Positions 1 through 6,374 of a DNA stretch of 6,573 bases are shown piece after piece (position 1 is the first letter of the stretch; every line of letters starts with the position of its first letter). The notes under the pieces are model-generated. The model ran no database searches. It saw only the letters and a list, made by a program, of their open reading frames with translations, and was not told the DNA's origin. Both the position numbers and the translations under genes were made by a program. Source of the DNA: an uncultured Desulfuromonadales bacterium (GTDB lineage Bacteria > Desulfobacterota > Desulfuromonadia > Desulfuromonadales > Geopsychrobacteraceae); the NCBI GenBank assembly GCA_945788205.1, contig CALZLE010000178.1, forward strand, positions 1 to 6,573, read 5' to 3'.

Positions 1-839
1 ATCCGGAAATTGAAATTACTGCCCAACACCCGACTGCCGAGCAGGCCACGCCGTTCAGCAGCCTTGATCGCTTTAACCAGCCTGGCGGCGGCGAGGGGAT
101 ATTCGCCACGGACGTAGATAAAACCCTGTTCAGCACCGACGGCGAATCCCGCGATCGCCATCCCTTCAAGGACTCGGTGTGGGTCCGATTCCATGATGGT
201 GCGGTCCATGTAAGCGCCGGGATCGCCTTCATCGCCGTTGGCAACAACATATTTGCGTTCGGCGGGGGATTTTCTCACCAGGTTCCATTTGACACCGGCC
301 GGGTAGCCACCGCCGCCTCGTCCGCGCAGCCCGCTAAGTTTGATTTCGTTGCAAACCTGCTCCGGTGACATCTCGTGCAGCACATGAGCAAGTGCCGAAT
401 ACGCGCCCCGAGCGATGCACTGTTCAATCTTTTCCGGATCGATCATTCCGTTGTTGCTCAGCACGATTTTGGTTTGTTGTTCAAAAAAGGGCAAGTTGGA
501 CGGCAGAGCTTCGGTTTCGACCGGTTGGTTGTCGATACTGCTCAGCAGAATTTCTTTCGCTTGATCCGGGGGCACTTTTTCGTAAGTTCGCTCTTCTCCG
601 TCAAGCTTTTTGATCCGCAGTAGCGGGCCTCGGCTGCATGGGCCCATACAGCCCGTGGCGACAATCTCCAGCTCTGCCGCAACCTGTTTTTCTTTGATGA
701 TTTCATCCAGCGCTGTTTTCACCTGGCCGGCACCGGCTGAAAGACAGGGGGTGCTGTAGCAGAGGAAAATGCGTAGCTTCAGTTTTTGTTGACGCTCCAG
801 CTCTAATTCAGCTTGTTTTTGCAGACTGTTCGGATTCAT
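1..839 (-). CDS. hoxF: HoxF/NuoF-type diaphorase subunit, FMN and NAD(P)H binding (N-terminal 279 residues, cut by window edge)
   Basis: This is the flavoprotein subunit that passes electrons between NAD(P)H and an iron-sulfur chain through FMN, as in the HoxEFU part of bidirectional hydrogenases. The reading frame starts at ATG 839-837 and runs off base 1. Residues 1-22 are a charged helix. Residues 23-105 form a thioredoxin-like [2Fe-2S] domain with Cys27, Cys32, Cys64 and Cys68, the last two in CMGPCSRGP. From about residue 130 the NuoF core begins: GRGGGGYPAGVKW (173-185) is the glycine-rich FMN/NADH loop and NGDEGDPGAYMDR (201-213) is the conserved acidic motif. The later core and the C-terminal [4Fe-4S] site lie outside the window. 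The start overlaps the hoxE stop as ATGA and is preceded by AGGAGG, so the two are co-translated. The N-terminal [2Fe-2S] domain and the HoxE partner favour HoxF over NuoF of complex I. An HndC-like or formate-dehydrogenase-linked subunit cannot be excluded without the downstream genes. Confidence 0.88.
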   Translation of the reverse strand, partial: MNPNSLQKQAELELERQQKLKLRIFLCYSTPCLSAGAGQVKTALDEIIKEKQVAAELEIVATGCMGPCSRGPLLRIKKLDGEERTYEKVPPDQAKEILLSSIDNQPVETEALPSNLPFFEQQTKIVLSNNGMIDPEKIEQCIARGAYSALAHVLHEMSPEQVCNEIKLSGLRGRGGGGYPAGVKWNLVRKSPAERKYVVANGDEGDPGAYMDRTIMESDPHRVLEGMAIAGFAVGAEQGFIYVRGEYPLAAARLVKAIKAAERRGLLGSRVLGSNFNFR

Positions 840-1372
840 TTGGTCTCCTCCTGGTCTGCTGTCAGAATCGCTTTGGCTTTAATTGCGGCGATGGTTGTTG
901 CTGGAGTTTCGTGGCCAAGGACTTCGCTGTCCAAAGTCAGCATCGGGGCCAGGCTGCAGTTGCCAAGACAGCGCGCGCTGTGAACGGTCAGCTTGCCGTC
1001 TTCTGTCGTTGCGCCCGATTTAACGGAAAACTCTTCTTCCAGTGCAGAGACTATTTCTCCCGCCCCTTTCACATAGCAGGCAGTGCCCATGCAAACGACG
1101 CAGACATGGTCCCCTTGCGGGTCGAGAGAGAAAAAGTTATAGAAGGTTGCCACTCCGTAGACCCAGCTTGGAGGGAGTTGTAGCTGCCGAGAAACGTAGT
1201 CGAGAACGTCTTCATCCAGATGGCCAAAAGTTTCTTGAGCTGAGTGAAGGACCTCGATCAAAGCATCTTGCTGGTATTGAAACTTTTTTAAGGCTTTGTC
1301 GATAAGTTGGAACTTCAGGTCTTGTCCTGATTCGGCGCTCGCATCGACGGATTCAGCCGTCTGCACAGTCAT
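836..1372 (-). CDS. hoxE: HoxE-type [2Fe-2S] diaphorase subunit (NuoE/24-kDa family)
   Basis: A 178-residue thioredoxin-like ferredoxin of the NuoE family, which carries one [2Fe-2S] cluster and sits beside the FMN subunit in NAD(P)H-oxidising modules. Residues 1-18 are a polar leader. Residues 19-85 are the helical N-terminal domain, with QQDALIEVLHSAQ and VYGVATFYNFFSL, both typical of the family. The cluster ligands are visible as Cys94 and Cys99 in CMGTACYVKGA, then Cys135 and Cys139 in CLGNC. The wording around CVVCMGTACYVKGA and the QQDALIEVLH segment are, from memory, closer to cyanobacterial HoxE than to complex I NuoE. The length fits HoxE. ATG 1372-1370 is preceded by AAGGAG at a 6-base spacing. 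The gene starts the second operon and overlaps hoxF by an ATGA. In known systems HoxE works with HoxF and HoxU to link NAD(P)H or ferredoxin to a [NiFe] hydrogenase; no hydrogenase gene is visible here, so that partner is inferred. Confidence 0.88.
   Translation of the reverse strand: MTVQTAESVDASAESGQDLKFQLIDKALKKFQYQQDALIEVLHSAQETFGHLDEDVLDYVSRQLQLPPSWVYGVATFYNFFSLDPQGDHVCVVCMGTACYVKGAGEIVSALEEEFSVKSGATTEDGKLTVHSARCLGNCSLAPMLTLDSEVLGHETPATTIAAIKAKAILTADQEETK
847..852 (-). promoter_or_regulatory. Strong ribosome binding site for hoxF inside the end of hoxE
   Basis: On the minus strand AGGAGG ends 7 bases before the ATG at 839-837. It lies within the last codons of hoxE and fixes the hoxF start at the ATGA overlap. 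This arrangement suggests translational coupling, giving matched amounts of the two subunits. Confidence 0.8.
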
Positions 1373-1378
1373 ACCGGT

Positions 1379-1384
1379 CTCCTT
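1379..1384 (-). promoter_or_regulatory. Ribosome binding site for hoxE
   Basis: AAGGAG on the minus strand is followed by a 6-base spacer (ACCGGT) and then ATG at 1372-1370. The spacing is near ideal and supports the chosen start. Confidence 0.75.
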
Positions 1385-1392
1385 CGTTTGTT

Positions 1393-1405
1393 GAAAACTG
1401 TTTTC
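1393..1405. promoter_or_regulatory. 13-bp palindrome in the hoxE leader, possible operator
   Basis: GAAAAC-T-GTTTTC is a perfect 6-bp inverted repeat around a single central base. It lies between the candidate -10 element and the hoxE ribosome binding site, a position where a repressor could act. It is short and AT-rich, so chance is possible. No known regulator is assigned to it. Confidence 0.25.
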
Positions 1406-1421
1406 TGAAGTCGGATTGTAA

Positions 1422-1449
1422 AGAATAGATGAAAGATCAGCAGTTTCAA
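1422..1449 (-). promoter_or_regulatory. Candidate sigma-70-type promoter for the hox operon
   Basis: On the minus strand TTGAAA (1449-1444, five of six matches to TTGACA) is followed by a 16-base spacer and TATTCT (1427-1422, four of six matches to TATAAT). It lies just after the terminator of the upstream operon and would give a leader of roughly 40 bases before hoxE. An overlapping TACAAT at 1418-1413 has a 25-base gap from the -35 and fits less well. This is a pattern match only; the need for a promoter here follows from the terminator upstream. Confidence 0.4.
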
Positions 1450-1465
1450 GTCGCGCAGCAAAGAT

Positions 1466-1495
1466 AAAAAAAAGGCTCCGGACTTCCGGAGCCTT
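1466..1495 (-). terminator. Intrinsic terminator of the acyl-CoA carboxylase operon
   Basis: A perfect 10-bp stem (1495-1486 pairing with 1481-1472, AAGGCTCCGG/CCGGAGCCTT) closes on a 4-base loop. On the minus strand it runs straight into a run of eight T residues at 1473-1466. It begins 26 bases after the TAA of the biotin carboxylase gene. The U-tract lies on the minus-strand side, so it ends transcription coming from the carboxylase genes and separates them from hoxEF. Confidence 0.93.
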
Positions 1496-1521
1496 AAGGA
1501 ATTACAGTTATTTATGTTGGT

Positions 1522-4398
1522 TTACACGACAGCCTGCAAGTACTCACCGGTAACGGCTTGCTTTTGCTTTGCCAGTTGTTTTGGATCAACTTCAACAAAC
1601 TTCTCATCCGGGGTAACCTTGAACAACGGTTGTCCCTTTTGAACGATCGTTCCGTCGCCGCCATCGATGATGATTTTATCGATGGTACCAGCAAATGGAG
1701 CTGGAACCTTGTTGAACATCTTCATGACCTCGAGAATGAACAGCGGTTGTCCTTTTTCGAAGTGCATCCCTTCGGTAACGAATGGTGGCATCCCAGGAGC
1801 TTCCTGGCCGTAGTACATGCCACCACCCGGGGTGACAATTTCGTCGGCCTTGGTGGCTGGCGGTGGAACCAGGACCTTCTTCATCGCAGCCTGCAGCTCT
1901 GGGTCGTGGAGGTAGTCTGGGATGGTCACTTCCAGATCGTCTTCGACCTTAAGGCCGTAGAAGTCGGTCTTCTCAGCGACAAGACAGAGCAGGCCGAGCA
2001 GCTCGTTGCCGATTTCGTAACCGGCGTGAGCAGCTTGAATCTGTGCCCAAGTCTCCTTGTCATAACCACCTTGCGGTTTGGCTTTGCTGAGGATGTCATC
2101 AAGCTTGACAAAGTCTTCTTTGCTGACTTCGAACTTCTCACGCAACTCAGCATAAAACGCCAAGGCGTTGTTCAGCAGGTCACGGTCGTGGGTCCAGATG
2201 ACTTCCGCAGAGGGAGCATCTGCCCGCCAAGTCATGTTGAGGTATTCGTAAGTCTCTTCAAGGATGACCAGTGGATTACGCAGCCAGCTGACTTTACCGT
2301 TATCGATTTTGAAATTTTTCCTGTTCAAACTCAACCAACCAGCCAGCAAGTGCGGGTCGCTCAGCAGATTTTCCATCGGCCGGGTTAGCAGAGTGCCTTT
2401 GCGGTCGAGGGTTTCGGAAGCTGCTTTGGCAGCATCTTTGTCGCCTGCATAGAGTTTATTGTAGTGCTTTTTCATCGACAGGAAAGCGTAGACGACGTCG
2501 AGTTTCTGCGCTTCTTCCTTCAGTTTTCCGACCAGGGTCAGGTAAGGAACGACAAAACGGGTGGTCGGCTTTGCCATAACATTGTTGCCGATGAACCAGT
2601 TGACCAGGCCGTAGTGGAACTGCAGGTTGGTCGCCAGGTTGCTACCGCGCAGCACGGTGCGACGCAGAACAGTGGAGAGATGCTCGTAGCTGGAAATCCG
2701 ATCATCGCCTTTGGTCAAAAGCAGAGCGATGTTGGAATCGTAAGCACCGGCCAGGTGGTAGCGCATGAATTGACCGGTATCCGGGTTCGGAATACTGATC
2801 CCCTGATCATCGCGAATCTCGCCTTCAATCGGCTTCGACCAGTAACGGATGTAACCACCAGCACTTGGGCTGAGTGAGCAGTCGGTCGCATTCAGGCGTG
2901 CTTCGGCACTGGCGCTGAAACGTGGAATCCGTACCGGCTTTGGCAAGCGCTCTTTGTGCTCGGCGAGCAGGGCCATCGCTTCAACCAGTGACTCAACAAT
3001 GAAGAAATCATTCTTGTTTTTCGGATTAACGAATTTGAGGCTGTAGACCAGTTCTGTAACGCGGTGCTCAACCTGAATCCGAGTGTTGACCTCCATAAAA
3101 TAGTGACGCTCACCATCGACGATACACTCGAAGGTCGATGCGGAGTCGAGGCCGACGGCTGTGCCGAAACGCTCCGATTCTTCTTCCATCCGCTTCAGGA
3201 CTTTCAGGTCCGACTCGAGAGCTTTCTGCTGTGCTTTGTTGCCGGCTTTTTTAGCTTTTGCAATTTCATCGGCCAAGGCTTCCTGGGTCACAGAAATTTC
3301 CAGCAGCTTCTGCTCGTGCATCTGCAGCGAACAATCGCGACCACCGAGGGCGATGGCCCACTCGCCATTACCGAGTAGCTGGATTTCGTTGTGCCGGGTC
3401 TGCTCAATGTTCAGCTCGACCAGGACGTTTTTATTATCACCAATCCCGTTGGTTTTGACTTCGTTGAGGATTTCGCGAACCAGACCCGGAGCATCAGCTG
3501 CTGCTTCTTTGATCTGTTTGTCGGTCGGCTTTTTGGTCATCAACAATGAAGCACCGAGAATCCGCTGACCTTTACCGCCGCCACCACCGATCGCCTTGAG
3601 GCGAATACGGGCACCAGGGTAGTTCTTGAACATGTCCGCGCATTCAACCTCAACCTGAGCACAGAGCTCCTCAATGGAGAAAAGGTCGATGCCTTTATCG
3701 TAAGAGGCAAACAGGATGACATCGGCCAGCTCTTCGATGGAAAGTTTCTTGTCAGCGAGAACTTTTTTGTCAACGTCCAGCTTCTGTGCTTTGACCAGAG
3801 CGACGAGCTCATCTCTGCTGGAATATTTTTTCAGCAGAGTGCGCGCTGTAACGTTGTCGATACCTGGGGTAACCGAAACGTCAACTTGCAGCGCTGTCCG
3901 CTTGGCCTCATCTTTCTTACCCGCAGCTCGTTGGGTGCCGGAGCAGGGACCGATGAAGTTAAGGCCGGCGTTTTCGAGAGCAGCGACAAACTCATCATCC
4001 TCTGCCATAAAACCGTAACCGGCAAAGACAGCGTTGTAGCCGTTGTCATGTGCGGTATCGATGATCTGCTGGATCCGCTCGAGTCGCTCTTCCTTGGAGG
4101 CTCCTGAGTAGTCAGGCACCCGGTGAACACGACTATTGTCGGTCAGCTGACGCAGTTCAGGAGACAGGGCGTTCGGGTAAACGATCGAGTCTTTTTCCGA
4201 CAGCAGGATGCCGTAATGCTCGATGCCCATCTCTTCATAGACATCCATCGCCTCTTTACGGATTGGGCCGCGGCAGACGATCAGTGGTTTAAGGTTTTCA
4301 CAGGAAAAAGAACGGACCCATTCTGAGCTTGAGGTTCCGAGTTTGCGGTCCTTGTGAATCAATGGATTGTTCGAGTACAAATCTGTATTTTTTGCCAT
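1522..4398 (-). CDS. Acyl-CoA carboxylase biotin carboxylase / biotin carboxyl carrier fusion (alpha subunit)
   Basis: A 958-residue protein that uses ATP and bicarbonate to carboxylate its own biotin and presents it to the carboxyltransferase encoded just upstream. Residues about 38-605 form the biotin carboxylase. Compared with E. coli AccC, Lys162, Lys268, the loop GGGGGKG (271-277), His336, Lys364, Glu424, Glu436, Asn438, Arg440, Gln442, Glu444 and Arg501 match the nucleotide-binding and catalytic residues. Residues about 183-241 are an insertion before the glycine loop, and about 368-413 hold a second, Lys/Glu/Ala-rich helical insertion. Residues 606-848 are a long segment not recognised. 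Residues about 849-931 are the carrier domain, with EVMKM and biotin-accepting Lys893 in place of the commoner EAMKM. ATG 4398 has GGAG 9 bases upstream. GTG 4449, with AGAGGA 4 bases upstream, would add 17 residues and is an alternative start. The match to AccC is from remembered sequence. Acetyl- and propionyl-CoA carboxylase are both possible. Confidence 0.9.
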   Translation of the reverse strand: MAKNTDLYSNNPLIHKDRKLGTSSSEWVRSFSCENLKPLIVCRGPIRKEAMDVYEEMGIEHYGILLSEKDSIVYPNALSPELRQLTDNSRVHRVPDYSGASKEERLERIQQIIDTAHDNGYNAVFAGYGFMAEDDEFVAALENAGLNFIGPCSGTQRAAGKKDEAKRTALQVDVSVTPGIDNVTARTLLKKYSSRDELVALVKAQKLDVDKKVLADKKLSIEELADVILFASYDKGIDLFSIEELCAQVEVECADMFKNYPGARIRLKAIGGGGGKGQRILGASLLMTKKPTDKQIKEAAADAPGLVREILNEVKTNGIGDNKNVLVELNIEQTRHNEIQLLGNGEWAIALGGRDCSLQMHEQKLLEISVTQEALADEIAKAKKAGNKAQQKALESDLKVLKRMEEESERFGTAVGLDSASTFECIVDGERHYFMEVNTRIQVEHRVTELVYSLKFVNPKNKNDFFIVESLVEAMALLAEHKERLPKPVRIPRFSASAEARLNATDCSLSPSAGGYIRYWSKPIEGEIRDDQGISIPNPDTGQFMRYHLAGAYDSNIALLLTKGDDRISSYEHLSTVLRRTVLRGSNLATNLQFHYGLVNWFIGNNVMAKPTTRFVVPYLTLVGKLKEEAQKLDVVYAFLSMKKHYNKLYAGDKDAAKAASETLDRKGTLLTRPMENLLSDPHLLAGWLSLNRKNFKIDNGKVSWLRNPLVILEETYEYLNMTWRADAPSAEVIWTHDRDLLNNALAFYAELREKFEVSKEDFVKLDDILSKAKPQGGYDKETWAQIQAAHAGYEIGNELLGLLCLVAEKTDFYGLKVEDDLEVTIPDYLHDPELQAAMKKVLVPPPATKADEIVTPGGGMYYGQEAPGMPPFVTEGMHFEKGQPLFILEVMKMFNKVPAPFAGTIDKIIIDGGDGTIVQKGQPLFKVTPDEKFVEVDPKQLAKQKQAVTGEYLQAVV

Positions 4399-4464
4399 GG
4401 GCTTATTCTCCACTTCCATGGGGTTTAATTGTGTCGTGCGATTAGTCACTGTGTCCTCTACGAA

Positions 4465-6189
4465 TTAATGGAATTCGCGCTGAACGTCCTTCCATGCGGA
4501 TGCTTTGTAGTGGCGCAGGAAGAAATTGAGGTTTTCGCCGAGGACCTTACGAAGGTCGGTCGGCATGACCAGTGAAGAAATCGAACCGAGAGCCAGACCC
4601 TCTTTCGGGTTCATCAACTCTTTTTCGTAGCGGGTGTTCAAGGCTGCTTCTTCCAGCTTGAGCCACTCAGCGGCTTCCTTCTCAGCATCGAGCTTTGCGT
4701 CGTCGCCATTCATGCCGGCTTTTACCCGCTCCTGAGTGTTTTGAGCGACCCGCTGTTTGATCGAGGCACGGGCCTTGCGCAGCTCGCTCTTGTAGACGAA
4801 CTCTTTACCGGCTGGCCCCATAACGGCCAAACGGGTGGTCGGCAGAGCGAGAACCAGATCGGCGCCCGTCGGGTAGTTGTTGTAGGATGCGTAAGCACCG
4901 CCGTATGCGTTCCGCAGGATCAGCAGGATCCGTGGAGTTCGGACATCGACGATCGAGTCGAGCATCGAGCGACCAGCTTGCACGATACCGCGTGCTTCCT
5001 GCTCACGACCCGGAAGGAAGCCAGTGGTGTCTTCCATGAAGATCAATGGAATGTTGTAGATGTTACAGAAACGGACGAAACGGGCGATCTTGACTGCTGA
5101 GTCACAGTCTATCTGTCCAGAGGAGACCGCTGAGTTGTTAGCGACAAAACCGACCACGTTGCCGCCAAGACGACCGAACGCGGTGATTGCTTCGCGTGAG
5201 CGGGTCGGCTGCATCTCGAAGTAATCACCATGGTCACAGATCTGCTGGATGATGATTGAAACGTCGAACGGGGTGTTGAACCCGGTCGGCGAGTTGAAGG
5301 CTTTTTTCAGCAGGGTATTGATTTCCCAGGTTTTACGATCAAGAGGGTCGCTAGTCTCCTGGAAGCGGGCCATGCTGTGGTTGTTGTCCGGGATGTAGCT
5401 GAGCAGGCGAATTGCAGTACGCAGAGCTGCGGTTTCATCAGAGACCGTCAGGTCGGTAACACCAGAGGCACTGTGAACCATCGGTCCACCGAGTTCTTCA
5501 GGTGTGATGTCTTCGCCAAGAACCGACTTAACAACGCCCGGTCCAGTCAGGCCAAAGAAGGTGTCTTCCGGCTGGATGACGAAGCTGCCCTGGCGGGGGA
5601 GATAAGAACCGCCACCAGCGTTGAAACCGAACATACACATGATGGTCGGAACCACACCACTGATTTTACGCAGGGCGGTAAAGGCTTCGGCGTAACCGTC
5701 GAGACCACCAACGCCGGCGGGAACGAAGGCACCAGCCGAGTCGTTCATACCGATCAGTGGAATTCCTTTTTCACCGGCCATTTGCATCATCCGGGCGAGT
5801 TTCTGACCGTTGGTCGCATCGATGGAGCCGGCGCGAACGGTAAAGTCGTGACCGTAAAGAGCAACATCGCGACCGCCGATATTCAGGATACCGGTGACCA
5901 GTGATGCACCGTCGAGGTTTTTACCCCAGTTCTGGAAGAGGATGTTCGGATCGTTGTCGGTGAGGACCTTGATCCGCTCCCAAACGGTCATGCGCTTCTT
6001 GAAGTGTTGTTTTTCGATCTGGCCAACGGCAACTGATTTGATCGGTCGTTGAATCAGGTCGTGACCTTCTTTCATGACCTCTTCGTAACCACCAGTCTGA
6101 CCGGCGATTTCACCAGGAATGGTGAATTCCACTTCTTCCGCTGTTGCAAGAGGGTTCTGCAATGAGGGTGTAATCGTTGTTTTTGACAT
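4465..6189 (-). CDS. Acyl-CoA carboxylase carboxyltransferase (beta) subunit, PccB-like
   Basis: A 574-residue protein of the crotonase-fold carboxyltransferase family, which moves the carboxyl group from carboxybiotin to an acyl-CoA. The N-terminal half (about 60-290) begins with the family motif MTVWERI at 67-73 and has GFNAGGGSYLP (188-198), an oxyanion-hole glycine stretch, then GEDITPEELGG. The C-terminal half (about 300-574) has GRLGG, TTGFLPGREQE (388-398) and AYGGAYA (428-434). The residue aligned with the propionyl-CoA-specific aspartate of Streptomyces PccB is Ala434. Residues about 470-522 are a charged helical insertion before the NPKEGLALG segment, making it longer than the usual 510-530 residues. 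I chose ATG 6189 because AAAGGA lies 9 bases upstream. A TTG at 6198 abuts that site directly and is unlikely. The next gene follows closely, forming a two-gene operon. The substrate is uncertain: propionyl-CoA, acetyl-CoA or a branched acyl-CoA. A methylmalonyl-CoA decarboxylase or transcarboxylase role is possible. Confidence 0.9.
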   Translation of the reverse strand: MSKTTITPSLQNPLATAEEVEFTIPGEIAGQTGGYEEVMKEGHDLIQRPIKSVAVGQIEKQHFKKRMTVWERIKVLTDNDPNILFQNWGKNLDGASLVTGILNIGGRDVALYGHDFTVRAGSIDATNGQKLARMMQMAGEKGIPLIGMNDSAGAFVPAGVGGLDGYAEAFTALRKISGVVPTIMCMFGFNAGGGSYLPRQGSFVIQPEDTFFGLTGPGVVKSVLGEDITPEELGGPMVHSASGVTDLTVSDETAALRTAIRLLSYIPDNNHSMARFQETSDPLDRKTWEINTLLKKAFNSPTGFNTPFDVSIIIQQICDHGDYFEMQPTRSREAITAFGRLGGNVVGFVANNSAVSSGQIDCDSAVKIARFVRFCNIYNIPLIFMEDTTGFLPGREQEARGIVQAGRSMLDSIVDVRTPRILLILRNAYGGAYASYNNYPTGADLVLALPTTRLAVMGPAGKEFVYKSELRKARASIKQRVAQNTQERVKAGMNGDDAKLDAEKEAAEWLKLEEAALNTRYEKELMNPKEGLALGSISSLVMPTDLRKVLGENLNFFLRHYKASAWKDVQREFH

Positions 6190-6198
6190 CTCGGACAA

Positions 6199-6204
6199 TC
6201 CTTT
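6199..6204 (-). promoter_or_regulatory. Ribosome binding site that decides the carboxyltransferase start
   Basis: AAAGGA on the minus strand sits 9 bases before ATG 6189-6187. The in-frame TTG at 6198-6196 touches it with no spacer, so initiation there is implausible. Confidence 0.65.
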
Positions 6205-6224
6205 GCGTCGATTGGAATTTAGTT

Positions 6225-6257
6225 TCCGACTCGAGATAATACGTAGAGTGAGTCGGA
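6225..6257. promoter_or_regulatory. 8-bp inverted repeat upstream of the carboxylase operon, operator or leader hairpin
   Basis: TCCGACTC (6225-6232) and GAGTCGGA (6250-6257) are perfect inverted copies separated by 17 bases. On the minus strand the sequence between them holds TATTAT (6241-6236), five of six matches to a -10 element, though no good -35 element precedes it. The repeat could bind a dimeric regulator over a promoter, or fold as a stem in the mRNA leader about 20 bases before the ribosome binding site. No known family is assigned. Confidence 0.4.
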
Positions 6258-6345
6258 TGACTTTTAACCTGATAACACTACTTAAATGGGGCGAATGATC
6301 AATTTAATAAAAAGTAGACTTAAAACGCTGTTTTTTGCATCCGTT

Positions 6346-6374
6346 AACAAACAAAAAACTGGCTAAATTGTCAA
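6346..6374 (-). promoter_or_regulatory. Candidate promoter for the carboxylase operon
   Basis: A perfect TTGACA (-35) lies at 6374-6369 on the minus strand. The best -10 at a 17-base spacer is TTTGTT (6351-6346), only three of six matches, so the element may need an activator or be a chance hit. If used, it would give a leader of about 150 bases carrying the inverted repeat at 6225-6257. Confidence 0.3.

Noticed and set aside
177..623. Plus-strand open frames in the first 620 bases
   Set aside because: All lie opposite the HoxF reading frame, which carries clear cysteine and glycine-rich motifs. None has an independent start signal.
1558..2388. 276-codon open frame on the plus strand, antisense to the biotin carboxylase gene
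   Set aside because: It lies wholly opposite a strongly supported gene, shows no recognisable domain, and has no convincing ribosome binding site. Long antisense frames of this kind arise from codon bias.
5377..5904. 175-codon open frame on the plus strand, antisense to the carboxyltransferase gene
   Set aside because: It is a shadow of the conserved N-terminal carboxyltransferase domain. Its translation has no family signature.
6323..6335. AAAAC-GCT-GTTTT inverted repeat, compared with the similar palindrome in front of hoxE
   Set aside because: The arms are only 5 bp and AT-rich, and the centre differs in length and sequence from the hox palindrome, so a shared operator is not supported.
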